A stretch of DNA of 6,389 nucleotides from Streptosporangiaceae bacterium (GCA_030045295.1 JASIGD010000034.1:1-6389), one strand, 5' to 3'. Counted from the first letter of the stretch, positions 1-5,458 are shown. The notes: generated from the sequence alone by a model not told the origin. A program made the numbers and translations.

Positions 1-947
1 AGCAGGAACGCCGTCCCTTCGCGCCCGGCCGCGGCGAGGTGTCCCAGCGCGTTGGCAAGCTCGCATTCATCTGGCAGGTCCTGCACGGTGAACGCGGCCT
101 TGGCGCGCTCGGCGGCACGTTCCGGTTGCAGGCCGGGCAGCACCCGGTGGATAGCGCCAAGCCGTGGCGGGTAGGCATCGGAGTCGACGAGAAACGCTAG
201 CCCGTAGTCCCACGGTCCGGCGCCGCGGCCCGCCGCCCGCATCTCGGCCTGGAGATCGAGGTAGGCCGCGTAACGGTGGTGGCCGTCCGCGATGAGGGCA
301 GGGCGCCCGGCCAGGTCAGCGGCGATCGCGGCCTGCTCGGCCGGATCGCCGACCCGCCACAGCCGGTGGGTCACGCCGTCCTCGGTCGTAATCGATACCA
401 ACGGCGTGCGTTCCGCGGCGACCTGCTGGATGACCTCGGCGGCCGTCCGGCCGGCGCCCGCGGCCCGCTCGCCGTCGTAGATCAGGAAGATCGGTTCCAG
501 GTTGGCCTGCGTCGCCGCCATCAGCCTGCGGCGGTCCGCTACGAGGCCCGGCATGACGCCCTCGTGCGGAAGGATGCCCGCCGACTCGGGCGAGCCCAGC
601 CGGACCAGGCTGATGATGCCGCGCTGCAGCCAGCCCGCGGTCTCGTCCGCCTGCTCGTAGAGGTACAGCGCGGGCGTCCGGTCTCTGATCAGCACGCCCG
701 CCGAGAGCCACTCACGCAGCAGTCTGGCGGCGGCCTGGTTCGCGTCGGCGCTCGCGCCTGGCAGGATGAGACGGACAACGTTATGCGGATCTGCCGCCCG
801 CAGGTGCTCGAGGATGCCCCCGCTGATCACGTCGTACGGTGGTGAGGTGACGTTTGCGATGCCGCTCACCCGGTCACGGGCATAACGGAGGCCGCGGAAA
901 GGCGCCAGCACGAGACCGGAATCAGGGTCGGACGGAAGGGTCTGCAC
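1..947 (-). CDS. DUF1015 family protein, C-terminus cut off by the window edge
   Basis: About 315 residues are visible; family members usually have around 400, so roughly the last quarter lies beyond base 1. The N-terminal part reads LAPFRGLRY (residues 14-22), then TSPPYDVI (34-41) and DPHNVVRLILP (53-63). The middle has YLYEQ (95-99) and ILPHEG (125-130), and ADGHHRYAAYL lies at 220-230. These are hallmarks of DUF1015 (PF06245), a widespread family whose biochemical role I do not know. There is no signal peptide or membrane segment, so it is probably cytosolic. I chose GTG at 947-945 because an in-frame TGA lies three codons upstream (956-954) and this start gives the short N-terminus before LAPFRG expected of relatives. 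GTG at 911 is the alternative. No clear Shine-Dalgarno sequence precedes either. The gene diverges from the TPR gene with only 3 bp between the starts, so its promoter must lie inside that gene. Family assignment is firm; function is not. Confidence 0.9.
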   Translation of the reverse strand, partial: MQTLPSDPDSGLVLAPFRGLRYARDRVSGIANVTSPPYDVISGGILEHLRAADPHNVVRLILPGASADANQAAARLLREWLSAGVLIRDRTPALYLYEQADETAGWLQRGIISLVRLGSPESAGILPHEGVMPGLVADRRRLMAATQANLEPIFLIYDGERAAGAGRTAAEVIQQVAAERTPLVSITTEDGVTHRLWRVGDPAEQAAIAADLAGRPALIADGHHRYAAYLDLQAEMRAAGRGAGPWDYGLAFLVDSDAYPPRLGAIHRVLPGLQPERAAERAKAAFTVQDLPDECELANALGHLAAAGREGTAFL

Positions 948-950
948 ACC

Positions 951-1493
951 ATGTCAGAAGGATCGAGCGCGAGCGGTGATTCCCGTTCGGAGGAAAACGT
1001 CCCTGGCCAGGCCCTTCCGGAAGGGGAAAGCTTCGCTGGCCAGGCGCTTCCGGAAGGGGATGTGCACGCCTGGTACCAGCGCGGGATGGAACTTCTCGGC
1101 CGCGGCAGCCCGGCGGCCGCGGCACAGGTACTGCAGCGCGCCTCGACCGCCGAGCCCGCCTCCCGCAGCGTGCGCGAGGCACTGGCGCGGGCCCAGTTCG
1201 ACGCGGGCAGGTACGCGGAGGCAGCGGACAACTTCCGGGTAATCGTGGAAGCAAGCCCGTCGGATGATTACGCGCACTTCGGGCTCGGCCTGGCCCTGGC
1301 CAGGACCGGTGACCATGCCGCAGCAGCTGAGTACCTGGCGCTGGCCGCCGCGATGCGACCCGACGCGGCGCACTATATCGAAGCCCTGCGGTCGGTACGC
1401 GCCACGTTGCGCGCCAGGGACGATGCCCGCCGGGCCGACCAGGATGGCGTCCTGCCCGACGTGCCGGAAGACGCGGAGGGAGGCTCCCGGTGA
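951..1493 (+). CDS. small tetratricopeptide-repeat (TPR) protein
   Basis: The protein has 180 residues. Residues 38-139 form about three helical TPR units: around 38-71 (WYQRGMELLGRGSPAAAAQVLQRA), 72-105 (REALARAQFDAGRYAEAADNF) and 106-139 (YAHFGLGLALARTGDHAAAAEYLALA). A charged tail follows, ending in an acidic stretch near 165-177. TPR domains are protein-binding scaffolds; no partner or catalytic residue can be named. The ATG is preceded by GGAAGGG at 934-940 (10-nt spacing). Residues 12-38 are an 11-residue tandem repeat (PGQALPEGESF, AGQALPEGDVH) that precedes the TPR fold and looks disordered. A GTG at 1062 is a possible internal start, which would turn the repeats into an upstream regulatory region. 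The stop overlaps the HAD start by 4 bp, implying translational coupling. The same TPR-then-HAD order occurs in M. tuberculosis (Rv1691-Rv1692), suggesting a conserved functional pair; that is inference. Confidence 0.85.
   Translation: MSEGSSASGDSRSEENVPGQALPEGESFAGQALPEGDVHAWYQRGMELLGRGSPAAAAQVLQRASTAEPASRSVREALARAQFDAGRYAEAADNFRVIVEASPSDDYAHFGLGLALARTGDHAAAAEYLALAAAMRPDAAHYIEALRSVRATLRARDDARRADQDGVLPDVPEDAEGGSR
1003..1060. repeat. 33-bp-period tandem repeat carrying a palindrome
   Basis: Two 25-bp copies, 1003-1027 and 1036-1060, differ at a single base and start 33 bp apart (11 codons). Each begins CTGGCCAGG and ends TTCCGGAAGGGGA. The first contains a perfect 14-bp palindrome, CCCTTCCGGAAGGG (1012-1025). 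The second keeps its central 10 bp, CTTCCGGAAG (1048-1057). A third, decayed copy may precede them: CCCGTTCGGAGGAAAACG near 982-999 aligns with the same pattern. The array lies inside the TPR gene's first codons and about 65-110 bp upstream of the divergent DUF1015 start, so it could be an operator, an expanded peptide repeat, or both. Confidence 0.85.
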
Positions 1494-2533
1494 CGAGCAC
1501 AGCGAAGGCACCGCGCGGCTCAGAAGCCCCCCTCGCCACCGCCTACGACGTGGCGCTGCTCGACCTGGACGGAACGGTCTACCTCGGCGGCGCCGCGATA
1601 CCAGGGGCGGCCGAGGCGCTGCGCAAGGCGGACGCGGCGGGCATGCGCATGGCCTACGTCACGAACAACGCCTTCCGGACCCCTGCCGCCATTGCTGCGC
1701 TGCTCGTCAGCTTCGGCATCATGGCCGGGCCGGATGACGTGGTGACCTCCGCCCAGGCCGCGGCCCGCGTGCTCGCCGAGCGCCTCCCCGCCGGCGCCGC
1801 GGTCCTGGTCGTCGGCGGGAGCGGCCTGCGGATGGCCATCCGCGAACGCGGCCTGCGCCCGGTGAGCACCGCTGCGGACCGGCCTCGGGCGGTGGCCCAG
1901 GGCTATTCGCCCGACGTGAACTACTCGCTGCTGGCCGAGGGGAGTCTCGCGGTCGACGCGGGTGCCTTGTTCGTCGCGTCTAACGGCGATGCGACGCTGC
2001 CGACCCGGCGCGGGCGCCAGCCGGGGAACGGCGCGCTCACCGAGGTGATAACGACCGCCACCGGCGTACGGCCGCTGGTGGCGGGCAAGCCTGAACCGCC
2101 GCTGCACAACGAGTCGGTGCTGCGGACAGGCGCCAAGCACCCGCTAGTCGTCGGGGACCGGCTGGACACCGACATCGAGGCTGCGTGCCGGGTCGGCGCG
2201 GACAGCTTGCTCGTGCTGACCGGGGTAACCGGCCCGGCCGAGGTCGTTGTCGCGCCGTCGCCGCAGCGACCCACCTACCTGGCCGAGGACCTTACCGGGC
2301 TGCTCGAGCCGCATCCCGACGTGACCGTCCAGGACGGCATGTTCGGTTGCGGCGGCTGGGCGGCGCGCGTGGACGGGGACAGGCTGGAGTTGACCGGCGG
2401 CGGTCAGCGCATCGACGGCCTGCGCGCGTTGTGCGCGGCGGCCTGGGCCGACGGACGCGTCACTAAGGAGTCGGCGCGGCCCGCGATCCAGCGCCTCGGT
2501 TCCGGCGCCGGGCCTGGCGGCGCGGCCCGGTGA
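1490..2533 (+). CDS. HAD-IIA family phosphatase, probable glycerol-3-phosphate phosphatase (Rv1692-like)
   Basis: This 347-residue cytosolic HAD hydrolase of the NagD-like IIA subfamily has all four catalytic motifs. Motif I is LLDLDGTVY (nucleophile D25, acid/base D27), motif II is YVTNN (T58), motif III is AGKPEP (K200) and motif IV is VVGDRLDTDI (D223, D226, D228). The IIA cap lies between motifs II and III and includes ASNGDATLPT (163-172). Residues from about 275 to 340 (DGMFGCGGWAARVDGD and onward) form a C-terminal extension like that of mycobacterial Rv1692, a 353-residue enzyme shown to hydrolyse glycerol 3-phosphate in phospholipid head-group recycling. Length, extension and the TPR neighbour support orthology, but the substrate is inferred. 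The start is GTG inside a GTGA overlap with the TPR stop, and GGAGGGAGG (1475-1483) serves as ribosome binding site. The nearest downstream signal is a terminator-like inverted repeat. Confidence 0.9.
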   Translation: MTSTAKAPRGSEAPLATAYDVALLDLDGTVYLGGAAIPGAAEALRKADAAGMRMAYVTNNAFRTPAAIAALLVSFGIMAGPDDVVTSAQAAARVLAERLPAGAAVLVVGGSGLRMAIRERGLRPVSTAADRPRAVAQGYSPDVNYSLLAEGSLAVDAGALFVASNGDATLPTRRGRQPGNGALTEVITTATGVRPLVAGKPEPPLHNESVLRTGAKHPLVVGDRLDTDIEAACRVGADSLLVLTGVTGPAEVVVAPSPQRPTYLAEDLTGLLEPHPDVTVQDGMFGCGGWAARVDGDRLELTGGGQRIDGLRALCAAAWADGRVTKESARPAIQRLGSGAGPGGAAR

Positions 2534-2540
2534 CCGTTTC

Positions 2541-2594
2541 CGCCTCGCGATCGGCGTACCGCGCCGGTCGGTCCTCAGCCGGGACCGCGAGGCG
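2541..2594 (+). terminator. inverted repeat, possible terminator of the TPR-HAD operon
   Basis: A perfect 9-bp inverted repeat, CGCCTCGCG (2541-2549) and CGCGAGGCG (2586-2594), begins 8 bp after the HAD stop codon. Inside it a second hairpin is possible: CGGTCC (2569-2574) with GGACCG (2582-2587), although its last two bases are shared with the outer arm. There is no T-run, as is common for actinomycete hairpin terminators, so termination is plausible but not proven. Confidence 0.45.
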
Positions 2595-2690
2595 CGGCCC
2601 GGCTCGCGCCAGGTAACGGCGCATGGCTTGCCGCTAGATAACGATGTGAACGAGGGCGCGAGCGTGAGCCCCGTGAGGTCACCCGCCGTG

Positions 2691-2696
2691 TATGCT
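2691..2696 (+). promoter_or_regulatory. -10-like box for a leaderless transcript
   Basis: TATGCT lies 7 nt before the ATG at 2704. This is the spacing expected if transcription starts at that ATG, as in the many leaderless mRNAs of actinobacteria. No good -35 hexamer sits 16-19 bp upstream. The -35 area instead holds GTGAGGTCAC (2673-2682), whose outer four bases on each side are inverted (GTGA/TCAC) and might bind an activator. The ATG has no Shine-Dalgarno sequence, consistent with leaderless initiation. Confidence 0.5.
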
Positions 2697-2703
2697 GTCG
2701 CGC

Positions 2704-2790
2704 ATGTCAGACCGCGTCGCTCACGATCACGGTGACCAGCCGGGTCCCGCCGCGATGCTGCGCGTGTTCTGTCCTTCGTGTTGTCGCTGA
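2704..2790 (+). CDS. putative leaderless Cys-rich leader peptide
   Basis: This is a 28-codon ORF starting with ATG (MSDRVAHDHG) and ending MLRVFCPSCCR, then TGA at 2788-2790. Three of its last six residues are Cys, and all three codons (2770, 2779, 2782) are TGT. Every Cys codon I checked in the window's annotated genes is TGC, so these are rare codons, as expected if ribosome speed here is the signal. No Shine-Dalgarno sequence is present, but a TATGCT box 7 nt upstream suggests a leaderless start. An in-frame ATG at 2692 would add four codons, and ATG at 2755 would give just the last 11. The end of the ORF runs through the left arm of the inverted repeat that masks the next gene's ribosome binding site. 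Mycobacteria have short leaderless polycysteine ORFs that act as cysteine-responsive attenuators; by analogy this peptide would report Cys-tRNA charging. It could be a chance ORF, because the region has no other coding evidence. Confidence 0.55.
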   Translation: MSDRVAHDHGDQPGPAAMLRVFCPSCCR

Positions 2791-2850
2791 CAACGATCCT
2801 CAGCTGACCGTTGCCGCCCAGGGGCTCATACCAGCCCCGGACACGAAGGA
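2772..2850 (+). promoter_or_regulatory. structured leader that can hide the downstream ribosome binding site
   Basis: TCCTTCGTGT (2772-2781) and ACACGAAGGA (2841-2850) are perfect 10-bp inverted complements, and the right arm contains the Shine-Dalgarno sequence AAGGA (2846-2850). Two hairpins lie inside. GTTGTC/GACAAC (2780-2785 and 2789-2794, loop GCT) shares two bases with the left arm and covers the last two Cys codons and stop of the leader ORF. GGGGCT/AGCCCC (2821-2826 and 2833-2838, 6-nt loop) ends 2 nt before the right arm. Together they would form a multibranch junction. The arrangement fits translation-coupled control: ribosomes on the Cys codons keep the left arm open. It matches no riboswitch class I recognise. 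Confidence 0.55.
2846..2850 (+). promoter_or_regulatory. Shine-Dalgarno sequence that decides the start of the cupin gene
   Basis: AAGGA is followed after 7 nt (TTCCCCG) by TTG at 2858. The other in-frame candidates, GTG at 2732 and ATG at 2870, lack a Shine-Dalgarno sequence. The site is wholly contained in the right arm of the 10-bp inverted repeat. Confidence 0.55.
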
Positions 2851-2857
2851 TTCCCCG

Positions 2858-3397
2858 TTGACCGCAGATATGTCCGTCGCCCCGGAGATCGCCAGGCTCG
2901 CCAACGCAGTGCTGCTCGGCCCCGACCAGCCGACCGCCGTGCCGACCAGGACGGCTGCCGGACCGAGCGGCCCGGCGGCCCCAGCAGCCAGCTCTGCTGC
3001 CCCCCCGCCCACGCTCGGCGCGCTGGCCCGCCGGCTGCGGTCGATCGCCGGGACTCCGGAACGATGGTGGGGCCTGGTCCGCTTCGAGCGGGATCGCCCG
3101 GTAAAGGTAACCGTTGAGGAGTGCGCGTCGTACCAGGCTTGGCTGGTGATCCTGCCGCCCGACGACGCCGGGCAAGGCTGCGACTGCGACGTGGCGACGA
3201 TGATCGCGGGCGAGGCGACCGAGGGCACGCCTGCCAGCGAGGTTCTGCGGCCCGGCGTGCTGCGGGTGCACGGCCAGCGGCACGGGCTGCGCGGCCGAGG
3301 CGCCGGATATTCGATCAGCCTGCATGTCCGCGCGTCGGTCGGCAACAGACCCGGCGATAAATCGCAAGAGACCGGCGATAAACACGTAATAGGCTGA
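2858..3397 (+). CDS. cysteine-dioxygenase-like cupin with altered metal site
   Basis: From the TTG start the protein has 179 residues. A short helix (APEIARLANAVLLG) is followed by a Pro/Ala-rich linker (about residues 22-52) and a small beta domain. The order ALARRLRSIAGTPERWWGLVRF, YQAWLVILPP, GEATE, LRPGVLRVHG and YSISLHVRA follows actinobacterial cysteine-dioxygenase-like cupins, which run as W-x-x-L-V-R-F, E-x-W-L-L, HDHG, G-x-L-x-E, L-x-P-G-x-V-R and S-x-H-x-Y. This is recognition by eye, not a search. Where the family has the iron-binding His-x-His, this protein has C108-D109-C110, with about four residues missing after it. A possible third ligand, H142 (GQRHGL), remains. It may bind another metal, act as a sensor, or be decaying. 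TTG is chosen for its Shine-Dalgarno sequence; GTG 2732 would add 42 residues of poor codon use overlapping the leader ORF, and ATG 2870 would lose 4. The gene sits under the Cys-rich leader, 51 bp before the ABC genes. Confidence 0.65.
   Translation: MTADMSVAPEIARLANAVLLGPDQPTAVPTRTAAGPSGPAAPAASSAAPPPTLGALARRLRSIAGTPERWWGLVRFERDRPVKVTVEECASYQAWLVILPPDDAGQGCDCDVATMIAGEATEGTPASEVLRPGVLRVHGQRHGLRGRGAGYSISLHVRASVGNRPGDKSQETGDKHVIG
3351..3382. repeat. 11-bp direct repeat, two copies
   Basis: CCGGCGATAAA occurs at 3351-3361 and 3372-3382, 21 bp apart (two helical turns). It encodes the related ends PGDK and TGDK of the cupin's tail and lies just upstream of the ABC transporter genes, next to an AT-rich TAATAG (3387-3392). 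It could be a paired activator or repressor site, or a simple duplication within a non-essential C-terminus. Confidence 0.5.
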
Positions 3398-3406
3398 GCG
3401 GGCGGG

Positions 3407-3432
3407 GGTGGCACCTTTCGGATGATGCCACC
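3407..3432 (+). promoter_or_regulatory. hairpin directly abutting the ABC ATPase ribosome binding site
   Basis: GGTGGCA (3407-3413) pairs with TGCCACC (3426-3432) around a 12-nt loop. The right arm touches GGAGAGGA (3433-3440), the Shine-Dalgarno sequence for ATG 3449. It could stabilise the 5' end, modulate initiation, or end transcription from the cupin gene whose stop is 9 bp before it. No T-run follows. Confidence 0.4.
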
Positions 3433-3448
3433 GGAGAGGACGTTCGCA

Positions 3449-4558
3449 ATGATCGAGGTACGGGGGCTCGTTAAAAGGTACGGCGACAAAGTTGCCGTCA
3501 GCGACCTGTCATTCGATGTGGAACCCGGCCACGTGACCGGCTTCCTGGGCCCGAACGGGGCGGGCAAGACCACCACCATGCGGCTGATACTCGGCCTCGA
3601 CTACCCGGACGCCGGCTCCGTCGCGATCGACGGCCAGCGGTACGCGAGCCTGGCGAACCCGATGCACGAGGTGGGCGCGCTGCTCGACGCGAAGGCGGTA
3701 CACGGCGGACGGTCGGCCTACAACCACCTGCTCTGCCTGGCCCAGACCAACAACCTGCCCAAGCGCCGGGTCGGCGAGGTGCTGGAACTGGTCGGCCTCA
3801 CCGAGGTGGCGCGCAAGCGCACCAAGGGGTTCTCGCTCGGCATGGCGCAGCGGCTCGGCATCGCCGCCACCATGCTCGGCGACCCGGCCGTGCTCATGTT
3901 CGACGAGCCGGTCAACGGGCTGGACCCGGAAGGGATCCTGTGGATCCGTAACCTGATGAGGGCGCTGGCCGCCGAGGGCCGGACGGTGTTCGTCTCCAGC
4001 CACCTGATGTCGGAAATGGAGAACACCGCGGATCACCTGATCGTGATCGGCCGCGGTCGCTTGCTGGCCGACTGCACCATGGACGAGTTCATCGCGCGCA
4101 GTTCCGGCCAGACCGTCCGGGTGCGCACGCCGCAGCCAGACGTGCTGGCCAAGGCGGTGTCCGAGGCGAGGGCCGGGGCTGGTGCCGCGGCGGGAGCCGG
4201 AGCTGATGCTGACGGCGCCGGCGCCGGCACGGCTACGGTCACCACTGCCGCCGACGGATCGCTGACCGTGCACGGGCTCACCGCGGCCCAGATCGGCGAC
4301 ATCGCGTTCGCGCACGGCGTCCGGCTGCACGAACTGACCGTGGTCCGCGCTTCGCTTGAGGCGGCCTTCATGGAGCTGACCGCCGACAGCGTGGAGTACC
4401 GGGCCGGCCAGGGCTCAGCGGACCAAGACGGCCGAGGGGCCGGATCCGGCGCCGACGGTCATCCCGTCGTCGAAGGCCAGCCATCGCACGGCGTTCCCGC
4501 CGGAACCGGAAGCCAGCCATCCGCCGAAGGCCGGTACAGCGTGGAAGGGCGGATCTGA
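3449..4558 (+). CDS. ABC-2 type exporter, ATP-binding subunit
   Basis: This 369-residue nucleotide-binding subunit resembles the DrrA/BcrA-type exporter ATPases. It has Walker A GPNGAGKTTT (34-43, K40), the GALLDAKAVHGGRSAYNHL segment typical of the actinobacterial branch (77-95), signature FSLGMAQR (128-135, replacing LSGGQ), Walker B VLMFDEP (148-154, catalytic E153) and the H-loop SSHLMSEM (H185). The subunit would hydrolyse ATP at the inner membrane face to drive the permease encoded next. ATG 3449 is chosen because GGAGAGGA (3433-3440) precedes it by 8 nt and the protein then starts MIEVRGLVKRYG, as in relatives; ATG 3422 is in frame but has no such site. Odd points are an Ala/Gly-rich insert at about 240-262 and a low-complexity tail from about 318 to 369, making the protein about 60 residues longer than typical. 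The substrate cannot be read from the sequence: lipid, antibiotic or peptide export are all possible. Confidence 0.93.
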   Translation: MIEVRGLVKRYGDKVAVSDLSFDVEPGHVTGFLGPNGAGKTTTMRLILGLDYPDAGSVAIDGQRYASLANPMHEVGALLDAKAVHGGRSAYNHLLCLAQTNNLPKRRVGEVLELVGLTEVARKRTKGFSLGMAQRLGIAATMLGDPAVLMFDEPVNGLDPEGILWIRNLMRALAAEGRTVFVSSHLMSEMENTADHLIVIGRGRLLADCTMDEFIARSSGQTVRVRTPQPDVLAKAVSEARAGAGAAAGAGADADGAGAGTATVTTAADGSLTVHGLTAAQIGDIAFAHGVRLHELTVVRASLEAAFMELTADSVEYRAGQGSADQDGRGAGSGADGHPVVEGQPSHGVPAGTGSQPSAEGRYSVEGRI

Positions 4559-4559
4559 G

Positions 4560-5414
4560 ATGGCAGCCACGACCCAGGCCCCGCCACCGCAGCAAGCCCG
4601 CCAGGCGGTCCTGCCATCCCCCTCCGGGCGAGCGGGCTTCGCCGGCACGCTGCGTTCTGAGTTCACCAAGATACGCTCGGTCCGCTCGACCTACTGGACG
4701 CTGTTCGCGCTGCTGGTGGTCAGCATCGGGATATCCGCGGCGGTCACCGGCGGAACCGCGGCCAACTGGTCGCACATGACGCCGTCGGACCGGGCGACCT
4801 TCGACCCGACGCAGGCCAGCGTCGCGGGCCTGTTTTACCTGGGCCAGCTCGTCATCGTGGTGCTCGGGGCGATGACGCTCACCGCCGAGTACTCCACCGG
4901 GATGATCCGCACCTCGCTGACGGCGATGCCGCGGCGCCTCGTGGTGTACCTCGCGAAGGTTGTCGTCTTCGCTTGCGTGGCGCTGGTGGTGACGTTGGTC
5001 GCAGCGTTCATCGCGTTCTTCCTCGGCCAGGCGCTGCTGGCCAGCACGCACGACACTGCGACGCTGTCCCAGCCGAATGTGCTGCGCGCCGTCATCGGCA
5101 GCGCGCTGTACGTCACGGTGTGCGGCCTGTTCGCGTTTGCTGTCGGGGCGATCCTGCGGCACACCGCGGGCGCCATCACGACGGTGATCGGGCTGCTGTT
5201 CGTGATACCGATCCTCGCGCACCTGCTGCCCCAAAGCTGGTACCAGGACCTGGAGAGGTGGCTGCCGGACGCCGCGGGCCGGGCTCTGTCGGTCACGGTC
5301 GGGCCGCAGCCTCCGCACCTGTTCTCCCCGTGGGCTCAGTTCGCGGTGTTCGCCGCTTACACCGTGGTCCTGCTCGCCGTGGGCGCCGTCCTGTTCCGCA
5401 ACCGCGACGCCTGA
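4560..5414 (+). CDS. ABC-2 type exporter, permease subunit
   Basis: This 284-residue integral membrane protein has a Pro/Ala/Gln-rich cytoplasmic N-terminus (1-25), then LRSEFTKIRSVRSTYWT, the typical entry into the first helix of ABC-2 permeases. Six hydrophobic segments lie at about 45-63, 89-107, 131-157, 175-197, 203-223 and 257-278. TAEYSTGMIRTSLTAMPRR (108-126) is the conserved cytosolic loop expected to contact the ATPase. ATG starts one base after the ATPase stop, with GGAAGGG (4543-4549) 10 nt upstream, so the two subunits are co-translated and should form a 2+2 exporter. A loop with Trp and Pro (224-256) is probably external. No gene for a substrate, immunity factor or two-component regulator is nearby, so the exported compound is unknown. 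Confidence 0.93.
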   Translation: MAATTQAPPPQQARQAVLPSPSGRAGFAGTLRSEFTKIRSVRSTYWTLFALLVVSIGISAAVTGGTAANWSHMTPSDRATFDPTQASVAGLFYLGQLVIVVLGAMTLTAEYSTGMIRTSLTAMPRRLVVYLAKVVVFACVALVVTLVAAFIAFFLGQALLASTHDTATLSQPNVLRAVIGSALYVTVCGLFAFAVGAILRHTAGAITTVIGLLFVIPILAHLLPQSWYQDLERWLPDAAGRALSVTVGPQPPHLFSPWAQFAVFAAYTVVLLAVGAVLFRNRDA

Positions 5415-5429
5415 GGCGGTCCGCAGACT

Positions 5430-5458
5430 CGGGCGGCGGGAGGGCACGGCCCCGCCCG
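5430..5458. terminator. GC-rich inverted repeat between convergent genes
   Basis: CGGGCGG (5430-5436) and CCGCCCG (5452-5458) form a 7-bp stem around a 15-nt loop within the 55-bp gap between the permease stop and the thioesterase stop. Position and symmetry suit a bidirectional terminator, but there is no T-run on either strand and such repeats are common in GC-rich DNA. Confidence 0.4.

Noticed and set aside
276..845. Plus-strand open frame of 189 codons opposite DUF1015
   Set aside because: The opposite strand carries unmistakable DUF1015 motifs such as SPPYDVI and ADGHHRY. The plus frame has no domain signal.
853..886. Promoter for the TPR gene (TTTGCG with CATAAC)
   Set aside because: The spacing of 22 bp between the boxes is too long and both match the consensus poorly.
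2704..2850. A known riboswitch class in the leader
   Set aside because: I looked for the conserved cores of cobalamin, TPP, SAM, c-di-GMP and ydaO-type riboswitches and saw none. The structure is better explained by pairing with the short ORF.
2732..2857. N-terminal extension of the cupin protein from GTG 2732
   Set aside because: There is no ribosome binding site before GTG 2732, codon use is poor (ATA, CGA, TCT), and it overlaps the leader ORF in another frame. TTG 2858 has AAGGA at good spacing. It is not fully excluded.
2144..3385. Long open frame of 413 codons on the minus strand
   Set aside because: It runs antisense across the end of the HAD gene, the intergenic region and the cupin gene. 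Its product is Arg/Ala/Gly-rich with no recognisable domain, as expected for a GC-rich shadow frame.
4368..5447. Minus-strand open frame of 359 codons opposite the ABC permease
   Set aside because: It is rich in Arg, Gln, Asp and His with no motifs, and sits opposite a clear six-helix permease. It is a shadow frame.
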